From the NCBI GenBank assembly GCA_012520035.1, contig JAAYOY010000103.1, positions 1 to 33,208 of the forward strand: DNA of 33,208 nt. The letters run 5' to 3'. A program made the translations under genes and the position numbers. This document shows positions 1-9,295 of this stretch, one piece after another. This DNA comes from Bacillota bacterium (lineage in GTDB: Bacteria > Bacillota > Dethiobacteria > DTU022 > UBA8154). The notes beneath the pieces are model-generated. The model had not been told where the DNA came from and did no database searches. It saw only the letters and a list, made by a program, of their open reading frames with translations. Each line of letters opens with the position of its first letter. Within the stretch, counting starts at the first letter, position 1.

Positions 1-417
1 ATAAAATTTTTGATAAAGGACGCGCAGGCGATCGGCAAACACCCGGGTAAAATACGTTGCGAAATCAGGTTTTTCTGCAATAATACTCTCAAAGATTTCA
101 TGGGGGATAACAATACAACGGGTATCTTCCACCGCCATAGCCGAGGCAGGGTATTCCTCTCCGGAGAGAAAAACGGCTTCACCCATGTAATCATATGGTT
201 TTCTGTATGCGACTACAAATTCGTGCCCCGCCTGGTCAACAACAAAAACCTTCACTTTCCCCTCGATCATCAAAAATAATACATGCCTGGGAATCTCGCC
301 CTGCCTGGCAATAAAAGTATTAGAAGGATAAGATTCTTCCTCCAGGGCTGCAGCAATTTGAATCAGCCGGCTTTCATCCAAAAGGTTAAATGGTTGAAGA
401 TTTCTTAATAAATTCAC
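1..417 (-). CDS. Cyclic nucleotide-binding domain protein, 3' end outside window
   Basis: The reading frame is open for all 139 codons and runs off the left edge, so only the N-terminal part is seen. The residues form one CRP-type cNMP-binding beta-roll: an opening LRNLQPFNLL, a glycine turn in ARQGEIPRHVLFLMIEGKVK, and a second strand set around MGEAVFLSGEEYPASAMA. The tail, YFTRVFADRLRVLYQKF, resembles what follows the cNMP domain in DUF294-type signalling proteins (cNMP, CBS and nucleotidyltransferase-like domains) more than the helix leading to a Crp DNA-binding domain. That subfamily choice is inference because the rest is missing. The GTG start at 417 follows GAGGGG. A TTG at 450, in frame and 13 bases after a perfect AAAGGAGG, is an alternative start. 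The gene is divergent from the DUF1015 gene. Confidence 0.72.
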   Translation of the reverse strand, partial: MNLLRNLQPFNLLDESRLIQIAAALEEESYPSNTFIARQGEIPRHVLFLMIEGKVKVFVVDQAGHEFVVAYRKPYDYMGEAVFLSGEEYPASAMAVEDTRCIVIPHEIFESIIAEKPDFATYFTRVFADRLRVLYQKFY

Positions 418-573
418 CCTGCCCCTCAGAATACTGTCATTTATACCCAATATTTCTCTGCATCCTCCTTTATCCCACTCCGGACGGCTACTTGTTTTTT
501 CCCGCCATTTATAATAGAATCTGTATAGTGTTAAAAGGCAGTTGCAGTTGCAAAAATAGATGGGGGTTTCGAA

Positions 574-1854
574 ATGGCAAATATATTACCGATTAAAGGG
601 CTACGTTTTTCCTCAGAAGCAGGATGGGATTATTCAAAAATTATTACTCCGCCATATGATGTTATTACAGCAGAACGTCAGGAAGAACTTTACAATAAAA
701 GTCCGTATAATGTTATACGACTTGAATATCCGAAATCCCTTCCGGGCGATAATCATCAGCAAAATAAATATACGCGTGCTGCTGCTGTTTTTAAGGAGTG
801 GATTGAAGAAAAAATTTTAATTAAAGAAAAAAAACCTGCTATTTATTTATATGAGCAGCATTTTTCTTATGATGAAAAGCGTTATATCCGCAAAAGCCTT
901 TTTTGCGGGGTGGAGTTGTCCCCTTTTGAAGAGGGGATAATCGTTCCTCATGAAGAAACCATGAGCAAGCCTAAAGCCGACCGCCTGGAACTGTTGCGGC
1001 ACTGCCGGACCAACTTCAGCCCTATCTTTGGATTGTACAAGGACAGGGACAAATATGTGGAGCGCTATGCAGAGCAGCAGAAAAAGAATCAAGACCCGAT
1101 CGTAAACTTTGTGGATGAGGACGGGCAGAAGCACGTTGTCTGGGCTATTACAAACGAGCCATTTATTAATACCCTGAAAGATTTTTTCAAGGAAAAAAAT
1201 ATTTACATTGCCGACGGCCACCACCGCTATGAAACCGCACTGGAGTTCTATCGTGAAAACCAGGCAAAGAACAACAACCCGGAAAGATACAGCCACACGC
1301 TTATGTCCCTTGTCAATATATACGATGAAGGTTTGCTCGCCTTTCCTACACATCGCCTGCTAACCGCAAGGAACGTGAAAAGCCAAGAATTGTTGCAAAG
1401 CCTGGCACAATACTTCTCCATTGAGGAGTATCCAGGGCCTTCCGAGCGGAAAATGCTTCTTTCCTTGCTGGACAAGTCTTTAAAAGGGGCAGATGAGCGG
1501 GAGCTAAAACTGGGGCTTTATACACCTGAAAAGAAAATATATATCCTAACCATAAATAAAGAACTGCAGCATGATAACAAACTGTTTCCCTGGCTTGACA
1601 CGTTTATCCTGCAGGAACTTGTTCTGACTAATATTTTGCATAACAAAGCAGATCTGGATTTCCTGAGGGATGAATGGGAGACGAAGCTGCGGGTAGATCG
1701 AGGTCTGGCTGATTTCGCATTCTTTGTCAATAAACCGGCCATCGAAACGATCATCGGCCTGGCAAAGCAGGGAGTAAGAATGCCGCAAAAATCCACTTAC
1801 TTTTTCCCGAAGTTTGTCACCGGACTCGTTATACTGCAACTGGGAACAGTCTAA
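574..1854 (+). CDS. DUF1015 family protein
   Basis: A full-length DUF1015 (COG4198) protein of 426 residues, within the usual length of the family. Hallmarks are the N-terminal PPYDVI segment at residues 26-31, the HEETMSKPKADRLELLR block around 126-142, the ADGHHRYETA motif at 213-222, and a KSTYFFPK stretch close to the C terminus. There is no signal peptide or membrane segment, so it should be cytosolic. The biochemical role is not established for the family. The DGHHR motif recalls ParB/Srx-fold proteins, some of which are serine kinases, but I cannot show that here. The ATG follows GGGGG at a normal distance. A TATAAT lies at 510-515 without a convincing -35. It converges on the thioesterase gene, and a weak inverted repeat (1842-1850 with 1861-1869) spans its stop without a U tract. 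Confidence 0.9.
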   Translation: MANILPIKGLRFSSEAGWDYSKIITPPYDVITAERQEELYNKSPYNVIRLEYPKSLPGDNHQQNKYTRAAAVFKEWIEEKILIKEKKPAIYLYEQHFSYDEKRYIRKSLFCGVELSPFEEGIIVPHEETMSKPKADRLELLRHCRTNFSPIFGLYKDRDKYVERYAEQQKKNQDPIVNFVDEDGQKHVVWAITNEPFINTLKDFFKEKNIYIADGHHRYETALEFYRENQAKNNNPERYSHTLMSLVNIYDEGLLAFPTHRLLTARNVKSQELLQSLAQYFSIEEYPGPSERKMLLSLLDKSLKGADERELKLGLYTPEKKIYILTINKELQHDNKLFPWLDTFILQELVLTNILHNKADLDFLRDEWETKLRVDRGLADFAFFVNKPAIETIIGLAKQGVRMPQKSTYFFPKFVTGLVILQLGTV

Positions 1855-1948
1855 ATTGAAACCGTTCCCAGCGACCCGGGTATGTGGAATGATCATTGCC
1901 GTCGTCATTAAAGTTCTAATCTTCTTTAGCCTTAACTTTCTTTTAGCC

Positions 1949-2377
1949 TTAATCTTTTTTTTCAAAGACATTTTCCTGCAAAAATTTCCACAGGAAAGGG
2001 TTTTGCTTGCGCAACACCAGGGGTTTTCCATTTTTATCCACTAATCCCTGTATTGTATGTCCATATGCAATCGGGGTATTCTTTTCCACTTCAATTATGT
2101 CATACTGGAAACCGAGTTTTACCTCCTGCAGAAGGTTCAATCTGGTAATAATCCGTAATTGATCATCATAACGGGCGGGGGATTTAAATTTACAATACGC
2201 CTCAACGATCGGCATAAATATCCCATTTTGTTCCAGATATTTATAGCTCATCCCCAGTTCCCTGAAATACTCTTCGCGCCCTATTTCAAACCAGGCAAAA
2301 TAATTAGCATGGTGGACCACTCCCATCTGGTCGGTAGCTATATAGCGGACCCTTATAATAGTTTCATTTTGTCTCAT
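1949..2377 (-). CDS. YbgC/FadM-type acyl-CoA thioesterase (4HBT hotdog fold)
   Basis: A 142-residue single hotdog-fold protein. The catalytic region of the 4-hydroxybenzoyl-CoA thioesterase/YbgC family is visible at residues 12-37: ATDQMGVVHHANYFAWFE, with the expected catalytic aspartate (D16) and the HHANY helix start. Such enzymes hydrolyse acyl-CoA thioesters; the substrate cannot be read from sequence. The frame is open further upstream to 2491, but the start at 2377 is chosen because the family N terminus begins here and GGAGGG lies 10 bases before the ATG. It follows pyk on the same strand after 191 bases, so it may be the last gene of the dnaE-pfkA-pyk run or have its own promoter. 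The ribosome-binding region is tandemly duplicated (see 2376-2415). Confidence 0.88.
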   Translation of the reverse strand: MRQNETIIRVRYIATDQMGVVHHANYFAWFEIGREEYFRELGMSYKYLEQNGIFMPIVEAYCKFKSPARYDDQLRIITRLNLLQEVKLGFQYDIIEVEKNTPIAYGHTIQGLVDKNGKPLVLRKQNPFLWKFLQENVFEKKD

Positions 2378-2415
2378 TGTGATATATCCCTCCAAATTGT
2401 GATATATCCCTTCAA
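2376..2415. repeat. 20-bp tandem duplication over the thioesterase ribosome-binding site
   Basis: Two adjacent 20-base copies (2376-2395 and 2396-2415) differ at one position. On the minus strand each copy carries the purine block and the ATATATCACA spacer, but only the copy next to the gene is followed by G to make an ATG. The other is AAT. The period of 20 is not a multiple of three, so it cannot be coding. It looks like a recent duplication of the translation-start region. Confidence 0.85.
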
Positions 2416-2568
2416 AACTTGTCCAATTACCTGCCACAATGTTGTAAAAGTTGAAACGCAATGTTGTATTAACTGTATAATTCCTTTGCACAAACAGGAC
2501 TAAACCCTTTTTTGCCTGACAATCGGGTGCACGCGCACAACCGGCGCTGCGCTTAACCGCTATTGGTG

Positions 2569-4317
2569 CTAATAAACACGCGCACGGCCTCTGTAAATCA
2601 AGCCTCTGGCCGGATCAAGGGTTATCGTCTCCCCCGGGGAAAGAATCCCGGTAGCGTTTTGCGCGGATAAAATAACAGGTATATCCAGATGCAGGCCGAC
2701 TATAGCGGCATGTGAAGTCAAGCCACCCATTTCGGTCACAATCGCAATAGCCTTCTCCATCGCCGGCAGATAATTTTTATTGGTAAAGCTGCAGACAAGT
2801 ATTTTCCCTTCTTCCATTTCCAGCGCTTCTTTTTCATTGCTGGCCACATGAACAATGCCTGTTACGGCGGTTTTGCCAACACCCTGCCCCCGGATAATCA
2901 CCTCCCCGATTGTATCTATACGCATAAAATTTGTCGTTCCGGGAACACCCACCGGAACCCCCGCGGTTAAAATAACCAGATCACCGTTTTTGATTACTTT
3001 CGCCTCCAGAGCCACACTTACAGCAGTATTAAAGATCTCGTCTGTTTGGGACGTCGGCGGGCATAACAGAGGATAAACCCCCCAGGTGAGCGAAAGGGCG
3101 GAAGCAACCTTCTCTGACGGGGTGACGGCAATAATTGGAGCCTTGGGCTTATACTTGGATACCATGCGTGCCGTATGCCCGGATTGAGTAGCGGAGATAA
3201 TCGCCGCGGCGTCAAGTTCCTGCGCCGCACGGCACGTAGCATAGCTGATGGCATCGGTAACAGAAATATGCGCAGCAGGTTCAAAGTGTTCGAGTATTTT
3301 TCTGTACTCCAGCGCCCTCTCAGTCCGCAGGGCTATACGCGCCATGGTCTCAACCGCCTCAACCGGAAAAGCCCCCTGCGCCGTTTCCCCGGAAAGCATT
3401 ACCGCGTCGGTCCCGTCAAAAATAGCGTTGGCCACGTCGCTCGCTTCGGCACGGGTCGGCCTGGGATTCCTGATCATGGAGTCAAGCATCTGTGTCGCGG
3501 TAATAACGGGCTTCCCAGCATGGTTGCAAGCCGCAATAATAGATTTCTGCACCAGCGGAACATCCTCCGCCGGTATTTCCACCCCCAGATCGCCGCGCGC
3601 AATCATTATACCGTCGGCGGCCTTGAGGATTTCCTTAAAGTTTTCCACCCCTTTATAGTTTTCAATTTTAGCGATAATTTTTATTATTACCCTGTTTTCC
3701 TCTGCCAGGCGCCTGATAGAAATAATATCCTCAGCAGAGCGGACAAAAGATGCGGCAATAAAGTCAACATTTTGCTCGAAAGCAAATTCGATATCCCTTT
3801 TATCGTCCGGTGAAAGAAATGGTATGTTCAGCGTAGCGCCGGGCAAATTAATACTTTTCCGAGAGGAAAGCTTTCCCCCGTGGATAACTACCGTCTCTAT
3901 CTCCCCGGGAAACACCTTCTCCACTCTCAGTTCAATTAAACCATCGTCTATTAATATTCGGTCTCCCGGGTGTACATCACCCGGCAAATTCCGGTAATTA
4001 ATGCTTACTTTGCGGCTGTCGCCCTCAATATCTTCGGTTGTTAAAGTAAATTTTTCTCCTTCCTGTAGCTCAATTTCTCCTTCCGCAAAGGTTTTGATCC
4101 TGACCTCGGGGCCGCGCGTATCCACCAGGATGGCAATCCTTTTACCCAACTGTTTACCGGCCTCGCGAACTTTTGCAATTCTGGCGGTGTGCTCATTGAG
4201 ATTCCCATGTGAAAAATTTAACCTGGCTACATCCATGCCGCCCTGAATGAGTTTTTTTATCGTTAACAGATCTTCCGATGCCGGACCAATCGTGCAGACG
4301 ATTTTTGTCCGCCTCAT
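2569..4317 (-). CDS. pyk: Pyruvate kinase with C-terminal PEP-utilizer domain
   Basis: Converts phosphoenolpyruvate and ADP to pyruvate and ATP in the last step of glycolysis. The 582 residues match the long Bacillus/Clostridia type. MRRTKIVCTIGP opens the barrel, MDVARLNFSHG gives the conserved Arg and Asn, the PK beta-barrel B domain is around 70-170, IIAKIENYKG holds the catalytic lysine, and TATQMLDSM with DVANAIFDGTDAVMLSGET forms the signature end of the barrel. The last ~100 residues are an extra phosphohistidine-swivelling domain with TSHAAIVG (H536), as in PEP synthase and PPDK. AGGAGG sits 9 bases before the ATG. It starts 15 bases after the pfkA stop, so the two are almost certainly cotranscribed. 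Confidence 0.97.
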   Translation of the reverse strand: MRRTKIVCTIGPASEDLLTIKKLIQGGMDVARLNFSHGNLNEHTARIAKVREAGKQLGKRIAILVDTRGPEVRIKTFAEGEIELQEGEKFTLTTEDIEGDSRKVSINYRNLPGDVHPGDRILIDDGLIELRVEKVFPGEIETVVIHGGKLSSRKSINLPGATLNIPFLSPDDKRDIEFAFEQNVDFIAASFVRSAEDIISIRRLAEENRVIIKIIAKIENYKGVENFKEILKAADGIMIARGDLGVEIPAEDVPLVQKSIIAACNHAGKPVITATQMLDSMIRNPRPTRAEASDVANAIFDGTDAVMLSGETAQGAFPVEAVETMARIALRTERALEYRKILEHFEPAAHISVTDAISYATCRAAQELDAAAIISATQSGHTARMVSKYKPKAPIIAVTPSEKVASALSLTWGVYPLLCPPTSQTDEIFNTAVSVALEAKVIKNGDLVILTAGVPVGVPGTTNFMRIDTIGEVIIRGQGVGKTAVTGIVHVASNEKEALEMEEGKILVCSFTNKNYLPAMEKAIAIVTEMGGLTSHAAIVGLHLDIPVILSAQNATGILSPGETITLDPARGLIYRGRARVY

Positions 4318-4332
4318 TTTGATAACCTCCTG

Positions 4333-5316
4333 TTATCTTGCAAGTATTTCCGCCAAATGATAATCATCCCAGGATAACTTCTTCCTGGATAGCAATTCTT
4401 CATAAGCTACGGAATCTATACAACCGTTACGGCAGACAACCGCCCGGCCGCTCTTTCTTTCCAACAACAAATCAATAGCCTTAGCCCCCATGCGGCTGGC
4501 CAAAATGCGGTCAAAAGCCGTGGGAGTTCCGCCCCGCTGCAGGTGCCCCAGGATAATCACACGCACATCCATCCGGATAACCCTTTTAATCTCCTCACCA
4601 ACATAAAGCCCTCCCCCGGCTCCTTCAGCAACCAGAATAACACTATGCAATTTTCCTCTTTTTATCCCCCGCAGGAGGCGATTGCAGACCTCCTCTACGT
4701 CAATTGGATCTTCAGGAACAATAATCGATTCAGCTCCCCCGGCCAGCCCGGCAAAAAGCGCCAATTGGCCGGAGCTGCGGCCCATAACTTCTATAACAAA
4801 GATTCTTTCGTGTGAAGTGGCTGTATCTCTTACCTTGTTGATCGCATCAGTTACGGTATTAACAGCCGTATCAAAACCAATAGTATAATCCGTCAGGGGA
4901 ATATCATTGTCAATCGTGGCAGGGACCCCTGCAGTAGCAATACCTTCTTCTTCCAGGGCATTTGCCCCTTTGAATGAACCATCACCGCCGATTACAACCA
5001 CCCCTTCTATCTTTTCCTCCAGTAAAAAGTTCCTGGCCTTCTGCCTCCCTTCCACCGTTAGAAATTCAGGGGATCTGGCCGTATGCAGTATTGTCCCGCC
5101 CCTGTGTATGATATCCGCAACTGAACCGAGTTTCATCTGAAATAAATCCCGGTTAATCAAACCGCTAAAGCCTCTTTTGATACCATAAATCTCCAGGCCG
5201 TGATAAATTCCCTTACGGACGACCGCTCTGATGGCGGCATTCATCCCCGGAGCGTCCCCACCGCTGGTCAGGACAGCAATTCTTTTTACTCTTTCCTCTC
5301 CGTTCAACTGCTTCAC
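4333..5316 (-). CDS. pfkA: ATP-dependent 6-phosphofructokinase
   Basis: Phosphorylates fructose 6-phosphate to the 1,6-bisphosphate. Visible motifs are the N-terminal nucleotide loop RIAVLTSGGDAPGMNAAIR, GGDGSFKGA with a glycine where PPi-dependent enzymes have aspartate (supporting ATP use), the catalytic TIDND, the substrate-binding MGRSSG, and GHLQRGGTP near residue 250. VPATIDND has Ala where many ATP enzymes have Gly, a common clostridial variant as far as I recall. The frame starts at a GTG (5316) with poor spacing from AAAGGA. A TTG at 5307, preceded by AGAAGGTGA at 6 bases, is an equally good start and gives an N terminus closer to the family's. It lies between dnaE (65 bases upstream) and pyk. 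Confidence 0.96.
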   Translation of the reverse strand: MKQLNGEERVKRIAVLTSGGDAPGMNAAIRAVVRKGIYHGLEIYGIKRGFSGLINRDLFQMKLGSVADIIHRGGTILHTARSPEFLTVEGRQKARNFLLEEKIEGVVVIGGDGSFKGANALEEEGIATAGVPATIDNDIPLTDYTIGFDTAVNTVTDAINKVRDTATSHERIFVIEVMGRSSGQLALFAGLAGGAESIIVPEDPIDVEEVCNRLLRGIKRGKLHSVILVAEGAGGGLYVGEEIKRVIRMDVRVIILGHLQRGGTPTAFDRILASRMGAKAIDLLLERKSGRAVVCRNGCIDSVAYEELLSRKKLSWDDYHLAEILAR

Positions 5317-5381
5317 CTTCTGCTTATTTGTCCTTTAACTCAGTATTTGCGTAGAAAGACAGTTTAATCCATAAAAATAGT

Positions 5382-8300
5382 TTACCGGGCTGCTAATTGC
5401 TGGATTTTCAGACAGCCGGGACCGAGCAAGTTTTCAATACGCCTGAAAAGTTCGTCTTCAGTTTCGCTAACCCAGTATTGCTGGCCAGTAAGAAGCATCT
5501 TCCCGTTTTTTTCAAAATAAAGATAAACCGGGGTATTGCCGCTGAATGAAGTCAGAATATCTTTCAAAGTTAGCATTTCACCAATCGAAATACCGTCACG
5601 GATCCTGATCATCAGCTGCATGGCCTCGGCAGGGAAAAAAGTGATCTCTTTGGAGATGATCTTTACCTCTTCCTCTTCTTTAAAATCTGTATATCCTTTA
5701 ATCAGGACAACCCTGTCCTCCTGCAGGTCACTCTGATAGCGCTCGTGGAGATCGCTGAAAACAATCACCTCGACTTCTCCGGTAAAATCCTCCACCTTGA
5801 GAAAAGACATCGGGCGCCCTTTTTTGGTATATATTGACCTAACAGAGCTGATCATGCCGGCGATGGATACATCCCGGCGTTCGCCCAGGTCGCGCAGTTC
5901 GGCAAGGGGTACAACCCCGCGGAGATTATCCAAGATCAGGCGGTACTGGTCCAGAGGATGTCCCGATATGTACAGGCCAACCATTTCCTTTTCCAGCGCC
6001 AGCTTTTCTTTTGGAGAAAATTCGGGAATTGGAGGGAGATCATCCCCTGTAATACCCAGATCATCCAGTTCGTCCAGGTCTCCCGTTTCACCCAGATATG
6101 TAAACATGGATATCTGCCCGTTTGACCTGTCCTTCTGCAGTTGGTGGCCGTAGTTCATGGCATCATCTAAAATATTCAGATACTGGGATCGTGCACCTCC
6201 CAAAGAATCAAAAGCGCCGCTTTTAATCAAGCTCTCCAGCACCTTGCGGTTGCAGGTGCGCAAATCAACCTTGCTGCAGAAATCGTGTAGGCTTGTAAAT
6301 TTTCCCTCCTTGCTTCTGGTCTCAATAATGGCCTCGATAGCGCCCCTCCCCACGTTTTTTACCGCAGCCAGGCCGAAACGGATATGGCTCGAATCAACCA
6401 CTGTAAAATTGATATCGCTTTCATTTACATCCGGGGGTAATATCTCAATCCCCATGCGGCGACAATCAGCAATATAGAGCGCCACTTTTTCACTGCTGGA
6501 CATTACCCCGGTCAGGAGGGCAGCCATAAATTCCAAGGGATAATTCGCCTTGAGGTAAGCAGTCTGGTAAGCGATCAGGGCATAAGCGGCAGCATGCGAC
6601 TTATTAAAACCATAGGAAGCAAATTTAACAATCAGATCATACAGGTCTTCCCCTAATTTTTTGTCAAAGCCCTTCTCCACTACGCCTTTGATGAAAATTA
6701 ACCTCTGCTCGTCCAAAATTTCTTTTTTCTTTTTCCCGATTGCACGGCGCAAGAGGTCCGCCTGTCCGAGCGTAAAACCTGCCATCCTCGAAGCCACTTC
6801 CATAATCTGCTCCTGGTAAACCATAACGCCATAAGTTTCTTTGAGGACAGGCTCCAGTTCAGGATGGAGGTAGCTGACCTGCCGCACTCCGTGCTTGTTT
6901 TCAATAAAAACAGGGATCTGCTCCATCGGGCCGGGCCGGTAAAGTGCCACAACAGCGATAATATCTTCAAATTTGCCGGGTTTAAGTTCACGTAAAACGG
7001 AACGCATACCGCTGCTCTCCAGCTGAAAGACACCTGCAGTATCCCCCTGGGAAAGGAGGGCATAAGTTTCAGCGTCGTCCAGGGGGATAGAAGCAAGCTG
7101 CAGCTTCTTCCCGCCCTCACGCCGGGAGTTTGCCTGGCGCACAGCTTCGCCCATGATCGTTAAAGTGCGCAGGCCCAAAAAATCCATTTTCAGCAGTCCA
7201 AGCTCCTCCAGGGTGCCCATGGGAAACTGGGTAACAATTGATCCTTCAGGAGTTTTTTGCAAAGGCACGTGTTCCACCAGTGGGTCTCCGGAGATAACCA
7301 CTCCGGCAGCGTGTGTCGAGGAATGCCGGGGCAGGCCCTCCACTGCCCGTGATGTATCAATTAAAAAGCGGTATCGATCATCCCCTGCGTAAAGCTCCTG
7401 CAGCTCTTTATTCATCTCCAGCGCCCTGTCAATCGTCATCCCCGGTTCAAAGGGAATCATTTTGGCAATGCGGTCTGTTTCCCCGTAGGAAAAGTTGAGG
7501 GCACGACCCACGTCCCGTACCGCCAGCCTGGCCGCCATGGTGCCGAAGGTAATAATCTGTGCCACTTTATCCTCCCCGTACTTCTTAACAACATAGCGGA
7601 TTACTTCATCCCGCTGCTCGTAACAAAAGTCAATATCGATATCCGGCATGGTCACCCTTTCGGGGTTTAAGAACCTTTCAAAAAGCAAATTATAACGCAA
7701 AGGATCGATATTGGTAATCGAAAGGGCATAAGCCACCAGGCTCCCGGCAGCCGAACCCCTGCCAGGTCCCACAAGAATACCATTGTCATGCGCAAAACGT
7801 ACAAAATCCCAGACAATAAGGAAATATCCTGCGAAGCCCATCTGTTCAATGACGCTCAACTCATAATCGAGGCGCTCTTTAATCTCTGGAGTTATCTGGG
7901 GATATTTTTTCTCCAAACCCTCATAGCAGAGGGCCTTTAAATATTCTCCCGCACTGGAATAAGACGGAGGTATTTCATAAGGGGGCAGGTACATCCGCCC
8001 AAACTCAAACTCAAGCTCAATCTGATCGGCTATTTTTACGGTATTGTCAAAAACATCAGCGGGATAGCCGCTGAATGTTTGACGCATTTCTTCCTCACTT
8101 TTAAAATAAAACTCGCTTCCTTCAAATTTCAAACGCCTCTCATCATCTACGGTTTTGCCCGTTTGAATACAGAGCAGCACATCATGCGCTTCTGCATCAC
8201 CGCGCTCCAAGTAGTGAACGTCGTTGGATACAACAAGGGGTATATCCGCCTTCTTCCCCAGCTCCATCAACTTTTGATTGAGTTCTTTTTGCTCGGCAAG

Positions 8301-8831
8301 ACCGTGATCCTGCAGCTCAAGGTAAAAATTCCCCGGGCCAAAGAGATCCCGGTACCAGAGAGCGGTTTGAAGGGCCTTCTCATCTTCCCCCGCGAGCAGC
8401 AATACGGGGATCTCACCCGCCTTACAGGCACTCAAGGCAATCAAACCCTCGCTGTGCCTGCTCAGGAGATCCCGGTCAACACGCGGCTTATAATAAAAAC
8501 CTTCCAGATAACCGGCCGAAACCAGCTTCATCAAGTTGCGGTAGCCTTTTATATTTTTCGCCAGGAGAACCAGATGGTATCTGGAGTCATCACGCCCCTG
8601 TTCTTTTTGCAAACGGCTTCTGGGCGCCACATACACTTCGCAACCCAGGAGCGGCTTTATTCCCTGCTTCTTAGCCTCTTTGTAAAAATCTATAACCCCG
8701 TACATGTTGCCGTGATCTGTAATCGCAACCGCCGGCATTCCAAGCCGGCAGGCTTTCCCGATAACATTCTTAACTCGTGCCGCCCCGTCTAACAGGCTGT
8801 ACTCCGTATGAACATGAAGATGAACGAACAA
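5382..8831 (-). CDS. dnaE: DNA polymerase III subunit alpha (DnaE type)
   Basis: Replicative-type C-family polymerase of 1149 residues. Order of domains: PHP domain at the N terminus (HLHVHTEYS at 4-12, DHGNMYG at 39-45), palm and fingers with GPGRGSAAGSLVAY (355-368) and the metal-binding PDIDIDF (396-402, with the catalytic aspartates), a tandem helix-hairpin-helix region, and a C-terminal OB fold (around 985-1065, VSIAGMISSVR to VEVIVFSDLHERY). There is no exonuclease insertion of the PolC kind. The start is TTG at 8831, seven bases after GGAGG, and it gives the standard family N terminus. The gene begins the dnaE-pfkA-pyk run and is divergent from ytrH, the arrangement also found around dnaE in Bacillus. 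Confidence 0.97.
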   Translation of the reverse strand: MFVHLHVHTEYSLLDGAARVKNVIGKACRLGMPAVAITDHGNMYGVIDFYKEAKKQGIKPLLGCEVYVAPRSRLQKEQGRDDSRYHLVLLAKNIKGYRNLMKLVSAGYLEGFYYKPRVDRDLLSRHSEGLIALSACKAGEIPVLLLAGEDEKALQTALWYRDLFGPGNFYLELQDHGLAEQKELNQKLMELGKKADIPLVVSNDVHYLERGDAEAHDVLLCIQTGKTVDDERRLKFEGSEFYFKSEEEMRQTFSGYPADVFDNTVKIADQIELEFEFGRMYLPPYEIPPSYSSAGEYLKALCYEGLEKKYPQITPEIKERLDYELSVIEQMGFAGYFLIVWDFVRFAHDNGILVGPGRGSAAGSLVAYALSITNIDPLRYNLLFERFLNPERVTMPDIDIDFCYEQRDEVIRYVVKKYGEDKVAQIITFGTMAARLAVRDVGRALNFSYGETDRIAKMIPFEPGMTIDRALEMNKELQELYAGDDRYRFLIDTSRAVEGLPRHSSTHAAGVVISGDPLVEHVPLQKTPEGSIVTQFPMGTLEELGLLKMDFLGLRTLTIMGEAVRQANSRREGGKKLQLASIPLDDAETYALLSQGDTAGVFQLESSGMRSVLRELKPGKFEDIIAVVALYRPGPMEQIPVFIENKHGVRQVSYLHPELEPVLKETYGVMVYQEQIMEVASRMAGFTLGQADLLRRAIGKKKKEILDEQRLIFIKGVVEKGFDKKLGEDLYDLIVKFASYGFNKSHAAAYALIAYQTAYLKANYPLEFMAALLTGVMSSSEKVALYIADCRRMGIEILPPDVNESDINFTVVDSSHIRFGLAAVKNVGRGAIEAIIETRSKEGKFTSLHDFCSKVDLRTCNRKVLESLIKSGAFDSLGGARSQYLNILDDAMNYGHQLQKDRSNGQISMFTYLGETGDLDELDDLGITGDDLPPIPEFSPKEKLALEKEMVGLYISGHPLDQYRLILDNLRGVVPLAELRDLGERRDVSIAGMISSVRSIYTKKGRPMSFLKVEDFTGEVEVIVFSDLHERYQSDLQEDRVVLIKGYTDFKEEEEVKIISKEITFFPAEAMQLMIRIRDGISIGEMLTLKDILTSFSGNTPVYLYFEKNGKMLLTGQQYWVSETEDELFRRIENLLGPGCLKIQQLAAR

Positions 8832-8967
8832 ATGACTTCCTCCAGTATTGCATTTTCTCTCGTAATATTTCTACTTCTGGATGAAAAAACCTCTTTTGGG
8901 GGTCAGCTTGCCCCGGTGGTATTAGTTTGTTGTTATCGGAATAAATATCGGTAAGGGAGGGGTGAAA

Positions 8968-9294
8968 ATGTCCACCAACGCAGCAACTCTTGTTACCACT
9001 TTTTTTATTGCCCTTGGGGTTATTTTGGGCGGAAGTATCCTGGGGTCAGTGGCGGGATTTTTATCCGCCGGGCAGCCCCCTTTTTACAGCATCGTAGAGC
9101 TGGCGGAAAGGTTAAAAATATGGGCGCTGGTCAGCGCCCTGGGAGGGTCATTTACTGCCTTCCGTGTAATTGAGATCGGTTTCTTAAGCGGCCAGCCGGC
9201 CGAGATCATCAAACAACTTGCTTTAATTGTCTGCGCATTTGGAGGCTCACACCTGGGTTATATACTGCTTAAAGCCTGCTTCGGAGGTAATTAA
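8968..9294 (+). CDS. ytrH: Sporulation membrane protein YtrH
   Basis: A 108-residue membrane protein of the YtrH family, which in Bacillus subtilis is a sigma-E-controlled mother-cell protein needed for efficient sporulation. Three hydrophobic segments are visible: LVTTFFIALGVILGGSILGS, a central one around IWALVSALGG, and a C-terminal one from LALIVCAFGG to YILLK. A GTG two codons earlier (8962) is in frame but lies inside the Shine-Dalgarno run AAGGGAGGGGTGA, so the ATG at 8968 is preferred. ytrI follows with the ytrH stop overlapping its ribosome-binding region. Adjacency to dnaE matches B. subtilis (ytrI-ytrH-dnaE) and supports the call. I could not find a clean sigma-E promoter in the 130-base divergent region. 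Confidence 0.9.
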   Translation: MSTNAATLVTTFFIALGVILGGSILGSVAGFLSAGQPPFYSIVELAERLKIWALVSALGGSFTAFRVIEIGFLSGQPAEIIKQLALIVCAFGGSHLGYILLKACFGGN

Positions 9295-9295
9295 C

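Noticed and set aside
847-1353. 168-codon minus-strand open frame with hydrophobic stretches
   Set aside because: Antisense to the DUF1015 gene; apparent hydrophobicity is what the reverse complement of that frame gives. No ribosome-binding site.
1842-1869. Inverted repeat GGGAACAGT/ACCGTTCCC as terminator of the DUF1015 gene
   Set aside because: It has a mismatch, overlaps the stop codon and has no U tract after it.
3175-3813. 212-codon plus-strand open frame
   Set aside because: Lies antisense to pyk and its product shows no domain or plausible composition.
8079-8792. 237-codon plus-strand open frame
   Set aside because: Antisense to the N-terminal part of dnaE; composition matches a reverse reading of that gene.
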